Shown one piece after another: positions 49,181 through 59,872 of a stretch of 64,000 nt of DNA (within the stretch, counting starts at the first letter, position 1; each line of letters starts with the position of its first letter). Position numbers and translations under genes: made by a program. The DNA comes from Warburgia ugandensis. Its lineage: Eukaryota; Streptophyta; Magnoliopsida; Canellales; Canellaceae. Below the pieces are notes generated by a model. The model saw only the letters and a program-made list of their open reading frames with translations. It was not told where the DNA came from and searched no databases. The stretch covers positions 56,703,880 to 56,767,879 of the forward strand of contig CP141132.1 of NCBI GenBank assembly GCA_035236585.1. Direction: 5' to 3'.

Positions 49181-49200
49181 TACAAGGAGTAAGAATAACC

Positions 49201-49830
49201 AGTGGAATGGACGTTAGGTTACTGGAGGGGGCAGAACAGCTGGCAAAAGAAAAGGTAAATAAAAGAGAAGCAGGGAGAGGAAATTGGAAAAGGAAAAGTG
49301 GGAGCTAGAATATGTAATCTAGAAAAACGTGAATACTTGTATAATTCACAAGCTGAGATTGGTTGTAATTGGAACTCTGTATCTGTCTTGTTGATAATTC
49401 AATTCTACTCTTTGGTCAGACATAAGCTTCTATTTTGCACAAGTCAAAATGCTCCAGATAATGAGATAAGGATTACTCTTTACAACCAACCCATCAGTGA
49501 CAACAGAGACTTGTAATTGGGTATTGACATCGGCAAAATGTTCCATCGAAAGTGAAACAAGTAACGTATCAATAGGCCTTAAACCCGGTCCCGCAAGCTA
49601 AAAGGTCCAGATCTCACCATCAAGTACCTCATCATTGATTATAAGACTTCAATTGAACAGTAATAGATACAAATAATTCTTGTTTTTCTTCTCCAGCGAA
49701 TGTCCTTATTTCAAAAATAAAAGTAGAAAACACAGGCTACTAGATATAATAACTACGGCTAGAGTTCCTTAAAGCAAGGGAATGCAAGCCCTATGCAGGA
49801 TTGTCCTTGCCGTACAGTCCCCTGCTTTCT
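49201..49830. other. spacer between gypsy element and glyoxalase-like gene
   Basis: Contains a purine-rich stretch (49215-49300) and AT-rich DNA. It probably includes the last part of the gypsy element and the 3' untranslated region of the gene at 49831-50676 (-). No canonical AATAAA was found on the minus strand close to the stop. Confidence 0.4.
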
Positions 49831-50676
49831 TCATTTCATAAGATCATTAACTTGGATGGTGGGAAGACACTGGTGATGCTGATGTGGCTGATGATGCTTT
49901 ATGAATGGTTCCGATTGCGATTGGGCGGTTCCAGCCCGCACCAGCGAGCAAGCTAGAATAGGCTCGCCGACGATAGGAACCACTGGAAGATTATCACAGT
50001 TGCAGATCTCGATCATGAACCCATCTGGGTCATGGAAGAATAGCTGATCGACGTGAACCCTGCCTTCTTCCACCATGCTATGTATGTACGGGATCTTTAT
50101 CTCCATTAGCATCCTCTCCACTGCGATCATGCTGTCGCACTGCACAAAGGATAAAACGGTCATTTTGCAAAATTAGTTTGGCCAAAACAAAATTCTACGC
50201 ATTCAAATGCTATCACACGATTTGATATCCGCACTCCCCTGGATAATCGCCTTCATCGGCTACTACGCCATGCGATTTCGTAGATTGTAGGTAGAGATTG
50301 CTTACCTGGAAAGAAATGTGATTATCTTTTGGATTAATCTCCGCTTTCTTTGGCGTGCTTTCTGAGTCTTCAGATTGCAAGAGATGTATCCCAATTCCGT
50401 AGTTGAATAACCTAGAACGAGAATCAAAATCCAGGCAAAAAGACATAAACATTCATCTAAAAGACTCAAAAATGATGGAAGCTAGTGTTTTTCTTCGTTT
50501 CTTGATTCTGATATTGATTTATCTTTGACTCACCATGCCCCGTCGAAATCAAAAGAGCCAGGCCTCCTTACAGGGAAGAAACCAAGAACATTCTGGTAGA
50601 AATCAAGAGATTCCTCCACGGATCGACATACAAGAGAGATGTGGTTCAAGGATGTAAGAGGCAAATGATCTTCCAT
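49831..50676 (-). CDS. glyoxalase I-like (VOC superfamily) protein, three exons
   Basis: Exons: 50534-50676, 50306-50411, 49831-50139; introns of 122 and 166 bp with GTGAGT…TAG and GTAAGC…CAG borders. The frame joins exactly (Trp48 split at intron 1, phase 0 after Gln83) to give 185 residues. Motifs: LTSLNHISLVCRSVEESLDF (8-27), YQNVLGFFPVRRPGSFDFDG (27-46), GIGIHLLQS (53-61), INPKDNHISFQ (73-83), VDQLFFHDPDGFMIEICNCD (113-132). This matches the atypical plant glyoxalase I group of Arabidopsis GLYI4/GLYI7. Positions equivalent to metal ligands are His12, His57, His79 and Glu127; His57 stands where metal-dependent lactoylglutathione lyases usually have Glu, so classic activity is uncertain. 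Start: the open frame extends upstream but only from TTG; the first ATG after the TATA box is 50676. The tail (about 160-180) is His/Gln-rich. Cytosolic by lack of a targeting signal. Known of the family: methylglyoxal- and stress-related roles. Confidence 0.92.
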
Positions 50677-50792
50677 TGTTTTTCTTCTTCCAAATAGGAG
50701 TCGGAGAAGTCGAACCCAATTAACTTCCAAAGATCAAAGGATGGGGAAAAAAACTCGAGAGCGAGAGGCGTAGAGATGTACGCGGCACTGAA

Positions 50793-50800
50793 TATTTATA
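50793..50800 (-). promoter_or_regulatory. TATA box of the glyoxalase-like gene
   Basis: TATAAATA on the minus strand, about 120 bp upstream of ATG 50676. A start about 30 bp downstream (near 50765) gives a leader of about 90 nt that contains no earlier ATG. Confidence 0.65.
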
Positions 50801-50834
50801 GAAACAAGAGAGCAAAACCACCTGGTATCTGCGC

Positions 50835-50941
50835 CACGTGTGATTTTGGACAAGGTTGCCACGTCAGAGACACGTTGCGTGTAACAAGCGAGCCATGTGG
50901 TTGACTCGGATTTGATAACCAAACAGCCCGAACCCCACGTG
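50835..50941 (-). promoter_or_regulatory. cluster of ACGT (G-box/ABRE-like) elements
   Basis: Within about 110 bp upstream of the TATA box: CACGTG at 50835-50840, CCACGTCA at 50859-50866, CACGTT at 50871-50876 and CACGTG at 50936-50941, plus a W-box core TTGACT at 50901. Two palindromic G-boxes and two further ACGT cores are the usual context for bZIP (ABF/AREB) or bHLH control, which fits a stress-type gene. Binding is inferred. Confidence 0.6.
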
Positions 50942-51211
50942 CCTGGAACAATGACACGAACGCTTAGCGGGGGCGAGCGATTCATCAAAATTTTCGGCAG
51001 TCTACCATGAGCAGTAGCTAATGTGCCACCAAGAAATATGGAATTTTAAAATGGGTACCTTAGGAAGCTTGATGTGGAACTATTTTTGTTCGGGAAGTTA
51101 TCAATGGATAAGGACTGTAAAATTTGATACAAGTTTTTTTTGGAAGGTTAGTAAATGATAATTTGAAAAGGAACTATTTCCGGCAGTTTGTACAGCTTAT
51201 TTGCACCTGTT

Positions 51212-51680
51212 GAAAGGTCCAATGGGACTCATCATTTTTGTACAAGTCATCTTTTTATTTGATTGTGGGACCTAGGTTTATACAAGCCTATTTCTAGGTG
51301 TTGAACAAGGTATTGAAAAGTTTACTGAGGCCCACTAATTTTACATGTTTATTCATATATGAATTTGATGTGTCCTGTGGGGCCCAGGTTTATCCAGGCC
51401 TATTGAGAAGTGTTGAATTCGGTACTAAAAGGTCCATTTGGGCCTCTTTACAAGTGATCTTGATGTGTCCTGTAGGGCTTATGTTTGCACAGGCTATTTT
51501 CAGGTGTCGAACAGGGTATTGAAAAGGTCAAGTCGAGCCCTTGCTAGTGCAAGTTTCTTTGTAGATGATCTTAATGTGTCCTGTGAGGCCTAGGTTTTTC
51601 CAGGCCCATTCGGATGTGTTGAACAGGATATTAAAAGGTCCAATGGGGCCCTTACTTGTACTTGTTTCTTTTCAGGTTTG
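51212..51680. repeat. degenerate ~95-112 bp tandem array
   Basis: Five anchors of the form (G/T)(A)AAAGGTCCA…GGG(C/A)C (51212, 51315, 51427, 51521, 51633) alternate with GTGTCCTGT(G/A)GGGC…AGGTTT…CAGGC(C/-)TATT and GTGTTGAA(C/T)…GGTA(T/C)T blocks. Spacings are 103, 112, 94 and 112 bp. The array lies about 0.4 kb upstream of the TATA box of the glyoxalase-like gene. It is not coding in any frame and not seen elsewhere in the window. Confidence 0.8.
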
Positions 51681-51689
51681 ACGGATTAT

Positions 51690-53980
51690 ATGGAGCCAAC
51701 TTCACGTGGTAGTGCTTTCGAACTTGTACTTTTGAATATAATAGATGGGCCAGGGCGATGTATAGTTCTCTTACAAAAGTTGGCCAACTCTGGGCCACTA
51801 AATTGGTACAACGGATCTATTTGTAATGCTCAATGAGGCCTACAAAAGGATAAAAAAAAAAATACAAACAAATGATCAGGTGGTTTAAATTCCCTAGAAG
51901 AAAACTTGCAATGGTGGTTTCTTTCACAAAAAGACTGTCACAAAACAGCAAACGACCACCAATAAATTATCACAAGCTACCAACACACTAAAAAATGACC
52001 AGCAAAAAAGAAAAGACGAACAAAAACGACTATCACCCAAGAAAAACTAACACCCCTCAAAATTCATCTTTATGCTGTTGAATGATGAGCAGGGAATTCA
52101 GTCTGCCACAAGAATCAATTATCATTCATTTCCTGCCAACCAAAGAGGAACCCTAGCAAACCTCATTTGTTGTTCTTATCCAGTAAATGAAGACCGTGAG
52201 TAGGCATGCATGCATATATGACGAAAGCAAGTGAGATGAGAGTAAAATTAAGAGAGAATTGACCACTCTAGCTAGCTATAGAGAATACACACTCTGATGA
52301 ATAACTAGAGCTGGACAAGATAGAGATACATTAGCCAACAGGATCGTCGCAACACAATCCCTGTTAAAAATGAAAGGCGTAAAAAAGTATACGCAACTTT
52401 ACTAGTCTCAATTCGAAATATGACAATGGTATACATGATGGTGAAATTTTGAAAAGACGCTAGAAAGTCATATTAGAAAGAGGCAAAACTATTCTAAATT
52501 GAATTAAATTTGCAAATAGAAGGTTGGTCATAGACAACAGGGTGCCTCTCCCTGTAATTTTTGGTTAGAGGCTCGAGGTGACACTTTCTCTTTATCTGGG
52601 AAATTTTAAGTAGATTTAGAAATTAGGGTATAGCTTTTAGGTAGTTTGCTTCATAACTCTTTGTTATGAAATTCATACATATCCACCCCTTGTATTCACC
52701 TTACTCCCACCCCTTGCTAGTATTTTAGGTATTTGCAACTCTAAAGTGTTGATTTTTATGGTATAAAATCATAAAAGCAGCTGTAAATGTCCAAATACCT
52801 GCCTAATCTGGTATATGTATATTGTAGTAGTTACAGAACAGTCATTTTTATTCTAATCTGGTGGGATAACAGGACCTCCAAGCCTTAGTTTGTAGGTTTG
52901 ACTGCACTCACCTCCATACATTCAATATGGATTCATCCGAAATTAGCTTAGTGTTACATATAGGAAATTTGATGTACTAAAAGAGTAGGAGAGTCATTTC
53001 TATTACTATATAGTTTTTTTTTCTTTTTTGCATGAATGGTTTTTTCTTTTTCTTTTTCTTTTTTTTTGTTGCGTGAATGGTTTGTGAGCTGTTTGGCTTC
53101 TTGCTTACGTAAATTTTTTGACTATATGAATCACAGTTTCAAACTTCTTTATCTTCTACGGCTGGAAAAACTGCAAAAGATTGTTGCGGCGAAGAAGAAA
53201 CCAACTAATGGTCGTTGCTATGAAACGAGACTCGTTTTCTGATGTGGCAATTATCGATACATATCCTTCTACCTAAACAAGTCTTTTTCACCGAAATTTT
53301 TTTTAAATATAAATATTTCAAAGAAAATTTCGATGAAAAAATTCGTTAGATTTTGGATTTAGTAGTACATTGAAGTAGTGTTTTGTTCTTTGATTATTTT
53401 TCTTGTCATCGAGTGACTAGGTATGACTTCTTTATTCCAACTTGATTTTTTATTGAAGTCGTCAATTTTCCGGAGAAATGTCTGATTCCAGGCATTGTTG
53501 TTGATGGTAGAGTCCAATTGATCCATGGAAGCTTAGAGATAAAAACAAGATCCCGCTTGCATTACCATTGGACCTACACATCGTGCCAACCAGAAGTGAA
53601 GACAACCTAACATTGTTAGGACAATTGTTTATTTTCTATTTTCATTTTTAGTTCAAAAAGATGAGATGGATGGCACTTGAAATTGCATTTGGTAGAGATT
53701 GCTATTGAAACAGAGACCCTCATGATCTGGACCACTTATACAGTAGGTACCATTTTATCTGAAAATGGCACTCTCAGTTGATGCTAATCCAGTTTATGAA
53801 CGCATGCTCAAAAAGGTTCGGCAGCTATCCACATTTCAAGCCCTCCAATCACTTGCAAGCCTTTACGCTATGCCATCTTTATTTCAGAAACCATCAAACT
53901 AATCGTCGGAAACAGATTAACATCGAACGGGCGCCCCCATAACAAGTTATCTAGTGATTTTATCTGGTAAAAGTCCATCT
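51690..53980. other. no recognisable gene
   Basis: AT-rich. CT-rich/poly-T sequence occurs near 53020-53070; a 68-codon frame at 53036-53242 starts in it and has no signature. No paired repeats were seen. Confidence 0.4.
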
Positions 53981-53989
53981 CATTACCTA

Positions 53990-54750
53990 AAATATGAAAG
54001 GACTTGTCAGAGTACTCAGAATGGAATGTCGACTTTGATCATCATTCTTGTGTACATGAATATGATCAGATGGAACAAAAGTGGGACCAAATTACTGCAG
54101 TCAACTATTTTGTAAGGATAGATCGTGCCTCTCAAAGTCTCCAGGATCACCATTCTACGAGGAACACTCTTCTTGAATTCGCTGGTCCTTTGGGAGATAG
54201 TGATTCCTCGGAAACTGAGATTAATGCCATCTCCAACGGAATCGAGCCATGACTCATCATAATTAACGCCCGTTCAAATGGAGATTCCTTGAACACAATC
54301 AACTGGCTCAAAGATGATCGCCCAGCACCATGGAGATCCTAGTCTTATTTAGAAAATCAAAATCTCCAGCTGTCACTTTTAAACAACGTTTATAGAGCTG
54401 CCATTGAAGCGGCAGACTCATTGGCTCTAGAAGGAGCCCTCATTGACACTCTCAGAATCAGAGATTACAGACCTGCATTGCTGCCTATTTCTAGTGTGCT
54501 CGGGCCTTTATTCTGTCAATTTCTAAGAGCCAGGATGTTTTTTGGCCTATTACACATCGGGGCTAAGATTTCACTCATTTTATTTTGGCCTTCTGAACTC
54601 TGGAGTCTCTATTGAGGCCAGTAATGCCCTTGGACCTCTTCAATGGAACATGTTCTCCAACTGGAGTGGGCTCGTTTCATCAGATGGATTAATGCTTCCT
54701 TCTTCAATCAAGGAATGAATTCAAATATCAAAAAAATAAAAAATAAAAAG
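53990..54750 (+). pseudogene. LINE-type RNase H fragment
   Basis: DHHSTRNTLLEFAGPLGDSD and ETEINAISNGIEP (54130-54250), then, after a stop, SNGDSLNTINWLKDDRPAPW (about 54270-54333) and ADSLALEGALIDTL (54412-54452) correspond to the RNase H-like (RVT_3) domain of plant LINEs: second strand, the helix with the catalytic Glu (SETEI.A), the SDSL…I.WL block and the closing DALA..GA. The terminal part ends in an A-rich stretch (54730-54750). It is 5'-truncated at about 53990. It could also be a host RNase H-like exon, but several stops and the A-rich end favour a LINE relic. Confidence 0.65.
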
Positions 54751-57400
54751 GCTTTTAATTAATTTTTCTTTCCAAATTTACTGTTTTTTTTGCCCTTTTC
54801 TCCTTTTGGCAGGCAAACAGGTCTTTGTGGAAAAATGTAAACCAAGAAGTGACTTGAACCCGTGACCTAACACAGACAAGCCGCAAGAAAGCCAGGAGTC
54901 AATGAGATGTATAACACAGTTTTGATTTATATAAGAAAACACTGTCTCATGTTCTCCACTTATTTATCCTTAATGGTATGTGTTACTTTGTCTCTTTTGT
55001 CTAATTTAGAATGGAGATGACTCTTCCACATGAGATCTACTTAAGCGCACTTTTAATATGATAGCTCCACTCGTCTTATTGGTATTCACCCTCCTTTTCC
55101 CTATATTTTACTTTACAAATTGGTTGTTACATGAGCGGCGACTGACAGCTAGTTGGAGAGCTTTAAACTGCAAAATGATCCTTTCAAGAGGCCCAACTCT
55201 ATCGGAACATGCGCTAGGAATAATTATTACATATCTGTCTTGTAACTATGAATAAACACTTAAGACGATTATAACTACATGTATGATTTGTGATCCAACA
55301 GTGGATGGCCCATTACACAAAAGAAAGTTGTGGGACCCCTACGTACGGATGACCATGACACTCTAGAACATGCTAGTCTTCTCTTCAAATTTATATAAAG
55401 GCCTACAATATGGAACATCCTAGAACACCTTCTAATCAAACTATTTCCTCTACCCCACGATCTTTATAATTCTATTCGACAATGCTCGTGAAATGCAAGT
55501 ACAAGTAAACAAAAGGAGAATGTGAAGTCTTTCGTTGAGCTTTAGACTAAATTATTAGTTTGTAACCAAAAAGATGATGTGGTGGTTATGGCTTAGCGAC
55601 AAGATTATGATGTAACGATCCCAAATACCGGAAATGCATGGCTTTGTGCATAGTGACTTTAACCATACACTTAACTTCCATTCATGGGGACAATTATACA
55701 TATAATATTAACTTGTTTGGTCGTCGCTGGGTTTGACTCCTTGGTCACATCTTGCTACATGGTTCTGTGATGGTGAATAATGTAACAGGTTGCCCCAGTG
55801 GAGCTGAACGACATGATATGTGGATCCCAGTATCCCCCAGGTGCAGCTCGAGCTGTGTCAGACTCAAACTAAACTTTGATCGCTTCCTTTTCTTTTCTTG
55901 CCTTCTTTCTGTTTCCTTCACTAAGATTTGGCAACTAATATGGTCGAAAACGACGTGATCTACTTACCTGACTGTGTTTGGCTCACATGCATGCATATTG
56001 ATACCGTGAAATCAAGGTTTGCTTGCCAGGGATACAGTGATCAAAGAGGGAAATGATACAGCAGCAACTAATATAAGACACCTGCGGGGCCCTTGATGAT
56101 TCGGCCTGTGCACATGAGATCAACCTGATTTGGACCGTCGAACATGCCGTTGCAGTGCCTAGTGGCCTGCACCTGGAAATCATATTCGGTTATCTTTTTA
56201 TTATAAACATACTTTTATGGTTATCTATGTCATTTGGGTAGTGACAGTCTTATTTTAATGGAATGCTTCATTAAGGTTAGTGCTCAAATCATGTATGGAG
56301 AAGAAGGGAATAGCGCAATGTAATTGAGTACTGATGATGATGGGCAGTTTTATTTTTCTCAACAAAGGAAATGCTATATGCATGTGGTATAGTATGAAGT
56401 GGGTCTTTGCTCAAAGCCACTTCACTACTTGTCATCTTGTACTAGGACAGCGACAACGAGTACAATTGAGACACCAAAACTGACAAATGGATTCACGCGA
56501 AGGAAGAGAAGCGATGCGAGAAGCAGAAACTGATAATTGGTGCCATCAAAATTTATCTTTAAGAATTGTATCATACTTTCTTATAACATAAGTCCAAATT
56601 TGAATACCATCAAAGTCCTTAATTGCAAGTAAGGTTATTTTGATTTTACCCAATCTTTAGACAAGCATCAAGGCCTTTCAGAAGCTGTAAATTTTACAAC
56701 GTCATTATGAATTCTATTTGCATATAAGATTTTATGCAAGCAAGTTTAGAGATTATATGCAAAGCATTTGGAGAATTGTCACTTTCTACCCATCCTGGTC
56801 ATTGCATACATGTAAACAAAGTCCCCTCTGCTAAAAGCCTTAGATATTTCTTTCATAGCTGATTTTTCTTGTTGTTGCCATGTCGCATACCATGTCTTAC
56901 CCCAGATAAGCCTTATGAAGAGCTAACCTTACAAATGAACCATTTGTGTACGTAGGTCTAGAAATGGTCTGTCGACCTTAACTATTTTGGTTCGTGGGAA
57001 CAATTTACGTACACCTAGCCATTTTGTGGCATAGGACTCCAGCTCTTGGCTCATAGGTGTTGGCAAACCATGAATTGTATGGCGCTCATTTACAGACCAA
57101 GACAACCAGAAGTTAAATGGGATCCTAGGAGAATGACAGTAAGACCCTCACTCGCTTATTTAGGAGATACATCCCAACGGTATGACATGTACATTCGGAT
57201 GAAATTTTGACAGGGATTTTCCTTTTTTCAGAAACTGTCTCATGCAGGCTGTTGTTATATATAGGTAGAATAGAATGTACCCTGGAGTTGCAGCTATATG
57301 ATGGTAAACGATCGATTATGAGGTCAGGACAAGATTACAGTAAATAAGTAACTAGGTGATAAGAGGTATGTGACCATTTTAAGGTCAAGAGAATTGTTGT
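54751..57400. other. no recognisable gene
   Basis: Near 54850-54880 the minus strand has a B-box-like GGGTTCAAGTCAC, which could be a SINE/tRNA relic, but there is no matching A box. Around 55390 TATATAAAGG with short CTAGAACA words resembles a copia LTR promoter, but no partner was found. Frames at 55058-55255, 55752-55958 and 55983-56183 have no signature. Confidence 0.35.
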
Positions 57401-57672
57401 GCTGCTTTTATGAATATTAGATCTGTTTATCTTGGTTGTAAAACCAGTAACAGCGGGACTCCTGACGTAAGTCAATGCTTCACCTACACTGTACACAATC
57501 TACACATTGAAAAAAGAAATGATTCCCCCTCAAATCGTATGGGGATCATTGCCTACTTTTTATAAATAAAGATGCGTACATAGCAAAACCCCTAAGAGGG
57601 TCAAACATGGAAAAGACAACAAAAAGGAAAATGCAACTAGAAATAATCGAAGCCGTTGATAATGCTCTAACA
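57400..57672 (-). repeat. copia 3' LTR (partial)
   Basis: Starts TGTTAGAGCATT (57672 downwards) immediately after the polypurine tract CTTGAGGGGGAC (57673-57684). It includes a TATA-like TTTATAAAAAG near 57560. No 5' partner is in the window. Confidence 0.6.
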
Positions 57673-57689
57673 GTCCCCCTCAAGCCGAT

Positions 57690-59270
57690 GATGGTGGACA
57701 CTTATTAAAAAAAATGTTAATAGTGGACGACCAGTGGCCTTCAACTTTTTCCTCATAGGCAGAAAAGTGGAGGAAGCCAGTGGCTTGGTTATCAGCAATT
57801 TGAACCCGTGTCGATATTAATCGGACAAATAATAAACCTTTAGCCAGCCGGTCATGTATGCTTAATCCTGGTGGGAAAGATTGGATTACCACTAAGGTAT
57901 ATTGCACCAATATTGCCACACCAGAGAATTTGTGTGGAAGACTGAAAACCAAGTTCGCAAATAAGCGATTTGAACCATGTGACTTGAGAGGCAAGTTTGC
58001 CAAGGCTTTGTACTTAGACCAATATTTGAAATCCGGGTGATCAGACTTGGGGATCGACCGATCCGAATTGGATTGATAGGAAACCTGGTCAGGTCACCCA
58101 AACTACTTGTACGATATTATTATAAATTTGACTCGATGAATTGGGTGAGTTGGATCAAAAATCTAGGACAAGTCTTTGATAGATCGCTTAGTTTCTTGGT
58201 GACCCGATAAGTTTTAAAATTTTACCCCTCTAGACAGACAATAATGATCAAGAGGATTTTACGTGTGATTTTCTACTTCATTAATCAACATAAACCATTT
58301 CTAGGCCTACATACACAAATGGTTAATTAATTATTTTTGCATTGGATCGAGATTTAGGATCACTTGGCTCGGTGGAAAACTAGGATCGGCTGCTATCTGA
58401 GTTTTCCAAGTTTTTAAACACTGACTTAGACTCGGCAGACGACCATTTAATAAGATTTGAATCGAAGAAAATTGCAAAGCCACCAGATGATTGCCGATCA
58501 TTAGTGCAGCCAGCCCAATCTATGTCTGAAAAGGCATGAATTTATGACAAAGAAGATTTGATCAACAACAGACCATGAGAGGTAGTGGTTCTAAGGTCCC
58601 GAAGAATCCGTTTCCCCACGTCCCGGTGATCATTAGTAGGACTTTGCATGTAGCGACAAACTTTGTTGAACGACAACGCGAGATTCGGCCTTGTGATCAA
58701 GAGACAAACAATTTGACAATAGAGATACAAATCCTGCATGGGGGGTCCCCCAAAATGGGAAAGGCGTAAGGATGATGCTATCGCTGTTTGGCATGACTTC
58801 ACACTCTCCCTCTTGGATTTAGCCAGTCATATATGTACCCAAGGAAGTAACGAAGACGGCCTTTCTTTCAACACAAGATCTTGACTTGGGTGATAAATAA
58901 TATGATCAACAGCATGATCCTTGTTCCTAATTAGAACGATATCATCGACATAAATTAAAAAGTAGATGATGACAACCCCGCGATTATAAATATAAAGAAA
59001 GATGCATCATATCGAGATCCAACCAATATGAGCTATTGAAGTTCTCCAAATTTACGGGACCAGGTTGAGGAAGCCTATTTGAGACTAGAGGGACTTCCAT
59101 AAACAGCAAATATGAGGTCGTTCCGAAACTATGAGACCTTGAGGCTGAGCCATGAAAACATCTTCTTTGAGATGTGCAAGTAAGAAAGCATGAGGACATC
59201 AAGTTGATCAGGTCATTTTGGATCTCTAAAGCCTTGGGGTTAAACCAAGGCCGTTGGCTGTCCAGCAAGT
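57690..59270 (-). pseudogene. copia reverse transcriptase / RNase H remnant
   Basis: Read on minus: FLLAHLKEDVFMAQPQG (about 59110-59180), an SL.GLKQA-like block, LIYVDDIVLI (catalytic YVDD intact, about 58938-58950), ITRPNLALSFNKVCRYMQSP and KRILRDL (58580-58690), then FSDIDWAGCTNDRQSSGGFA (58460-58535), the first Asp of RNase H. The frame enters the MITE at about 58430 and resumes at 58019 with KALANL, followed by WCD/CN-like and IHDRLAK pieces to the polypurine tract. Many frameshifts. Wording resembles the Ale/Retrofit group. Confidence 0.8.
58020..58423. mobile_element. hAT-type MITE, 404 bp
   Basis: Flanked by a perfect 8 bp duplication ACTTAGAC (58012-58019 and 58424-58431). Terminal inverted repeats start CAATATTTGAAA on the left and, on the reverse strand from the right, CAGTGTTTAAAAACTTGG. 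An 8 bp duplication with CA(G/A)TGTTT-type ends is the hAT hallmark. No transposase frame; the interior has CCGAT/GATCGG-type words. Removing the unit and one ACTTAGAC rejoins the copia RNase H frame. Confidence 0.85.
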
Positions 59271-59289
59271 AAAAGCCTTAAAACAGCTA

Positions 59290-59535
59290 AAATGTGCACT
59301 CGACCAGCTCTCCCTGTGGACAATCGACTATCCAGGGTAAATGTTTAATGTCAAGGCCTCTAGTGACAGCCAGCTATCCACATACAGCCGACTGCCCAGT
59401 GCAAAATGTAAAAAATTCATTCGCTGGTATCAGTCAGTTGTCCACCATGATAGTCGGTTGGCAGACTACGTAATGTTCGCCCCAAGGTCCTTTTCGGAGG
59501 CAGTCAACTATCCACTATGACAGCCAACTACCCTA
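59290..59535. repeat. array of CAGTCGACTG-like words
   Basis: At least seven degenerate copies of a (C/T)AG(T/C)C(G/A)(A/G)(C/T)T(A/G)-type core at 59321, 59367, 59384, 59431, 59450, 59500 and 59519, in direct and inverted forms, often followed by TCCAC or CCCAGTG. Noncoding. It resembles short-repeat regions inside some plant LTRs. Confidence 0.6.
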
Positions 59536-59872
59536 TGTTGAAGATCATTCAAATGTCATTATCTGACTCGTGCACAGTTGGGAAACACATTGCAAACTTT
59601 GTTTTGTACTTAATCTTGAGCATGCACGTTTTTCGAGTTAAATGCATGGTTTGAATGCCATTGAATCATCTTCAATTGTGGTTGAAACTTCTAGTATAGC
59701 TAGTACTCTATCTCGTAATCTCATTGCACACTTACAGTCACGAAAGAGAGACAGAGAAAGATAGAGATACAATGATCTACCTTTTTATGATGACAAAACC
59801 TGTAAAGAAAGACTAGATTTTGATAAATCAAGATGTACTCCCCCTAAATCCATGCATACATTTCAAAGAGAT
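59536..59872. other. spacer, no recognisable gene
   Basis: AT-rich sequence between the short-word array and the tail of RTE copy 3. It ends with TTTCAAAGA, which may be one side of the RTE target duplication. Confidence 0.4.

Larger units (their letters stand above)
46290..49200 (+). mobile_element. Ty3/gypsy chromovirus-type element, 5'-truncated
   Basis: Starts abruptly inside the region just before RT (after a short (TC)n run), so gag and protease are absent. RT, RNase H, integrase and a chromodomain-like C-terminus follow in order to about 49180. LTRs could not be paired; a purine-rich GGAGGGGGCAG at 49219 could mark the polypurine tract. Three Arg codons have become TGA. The 3' end lies only about 0.6 kb from the stop codon of the convergent glyoxalase-like gene. 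Confidence 0.8.
57400..59280 (-). mobile_element. inverted copia remnant carrying a hAT MITE
   Basis: The minus strand contains, from 59280 downwards, RT, RNase H, a polypurine tract and the start of a 3' LTR of a Ty1/copia element, interrupted at 58020-58423 by a 404 bp MITE. gag, protease and integrase are absent (5' truncation or another insertion near 59280). The end of the 3' LTR is not fixed; about 57400 is a guess. Confidence 0.75.

Noticed and set aside
50677..50730. Longer N-terminus for the glyoxalase-like protein (18 extra residues)
   Set aside because: The upstream codon is TTG, not ATG; family proteins begin near the ATG at 50676 and this is the first ATG of the predicted mRNA.
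53036..53242. 68-codon frame with hydrophobic Phe/Ser-rich start
   Set aside because: The start is a T-rich CT tract; no domain, no splice sites that extend it.
54845..54885. tRNA-like B box GGGTTCAAGTCAC on the minus strand
   Set aside because: No A box or cloverleaf at the right distance and no pol III terminator; at most a SINE scrap.
55611..55640. TGTAACGATCCC as a further long-LTR terminus
   Set aside because: The following sequence does not match the subterminal words of the other four termini, and no duplication or partner end was found.
57786..57806. Second TTTGAACCCGTG string resembling a tRNA B box
   Set aside because: Falls inside the copia RNase H remnant in coding register; coincidence.
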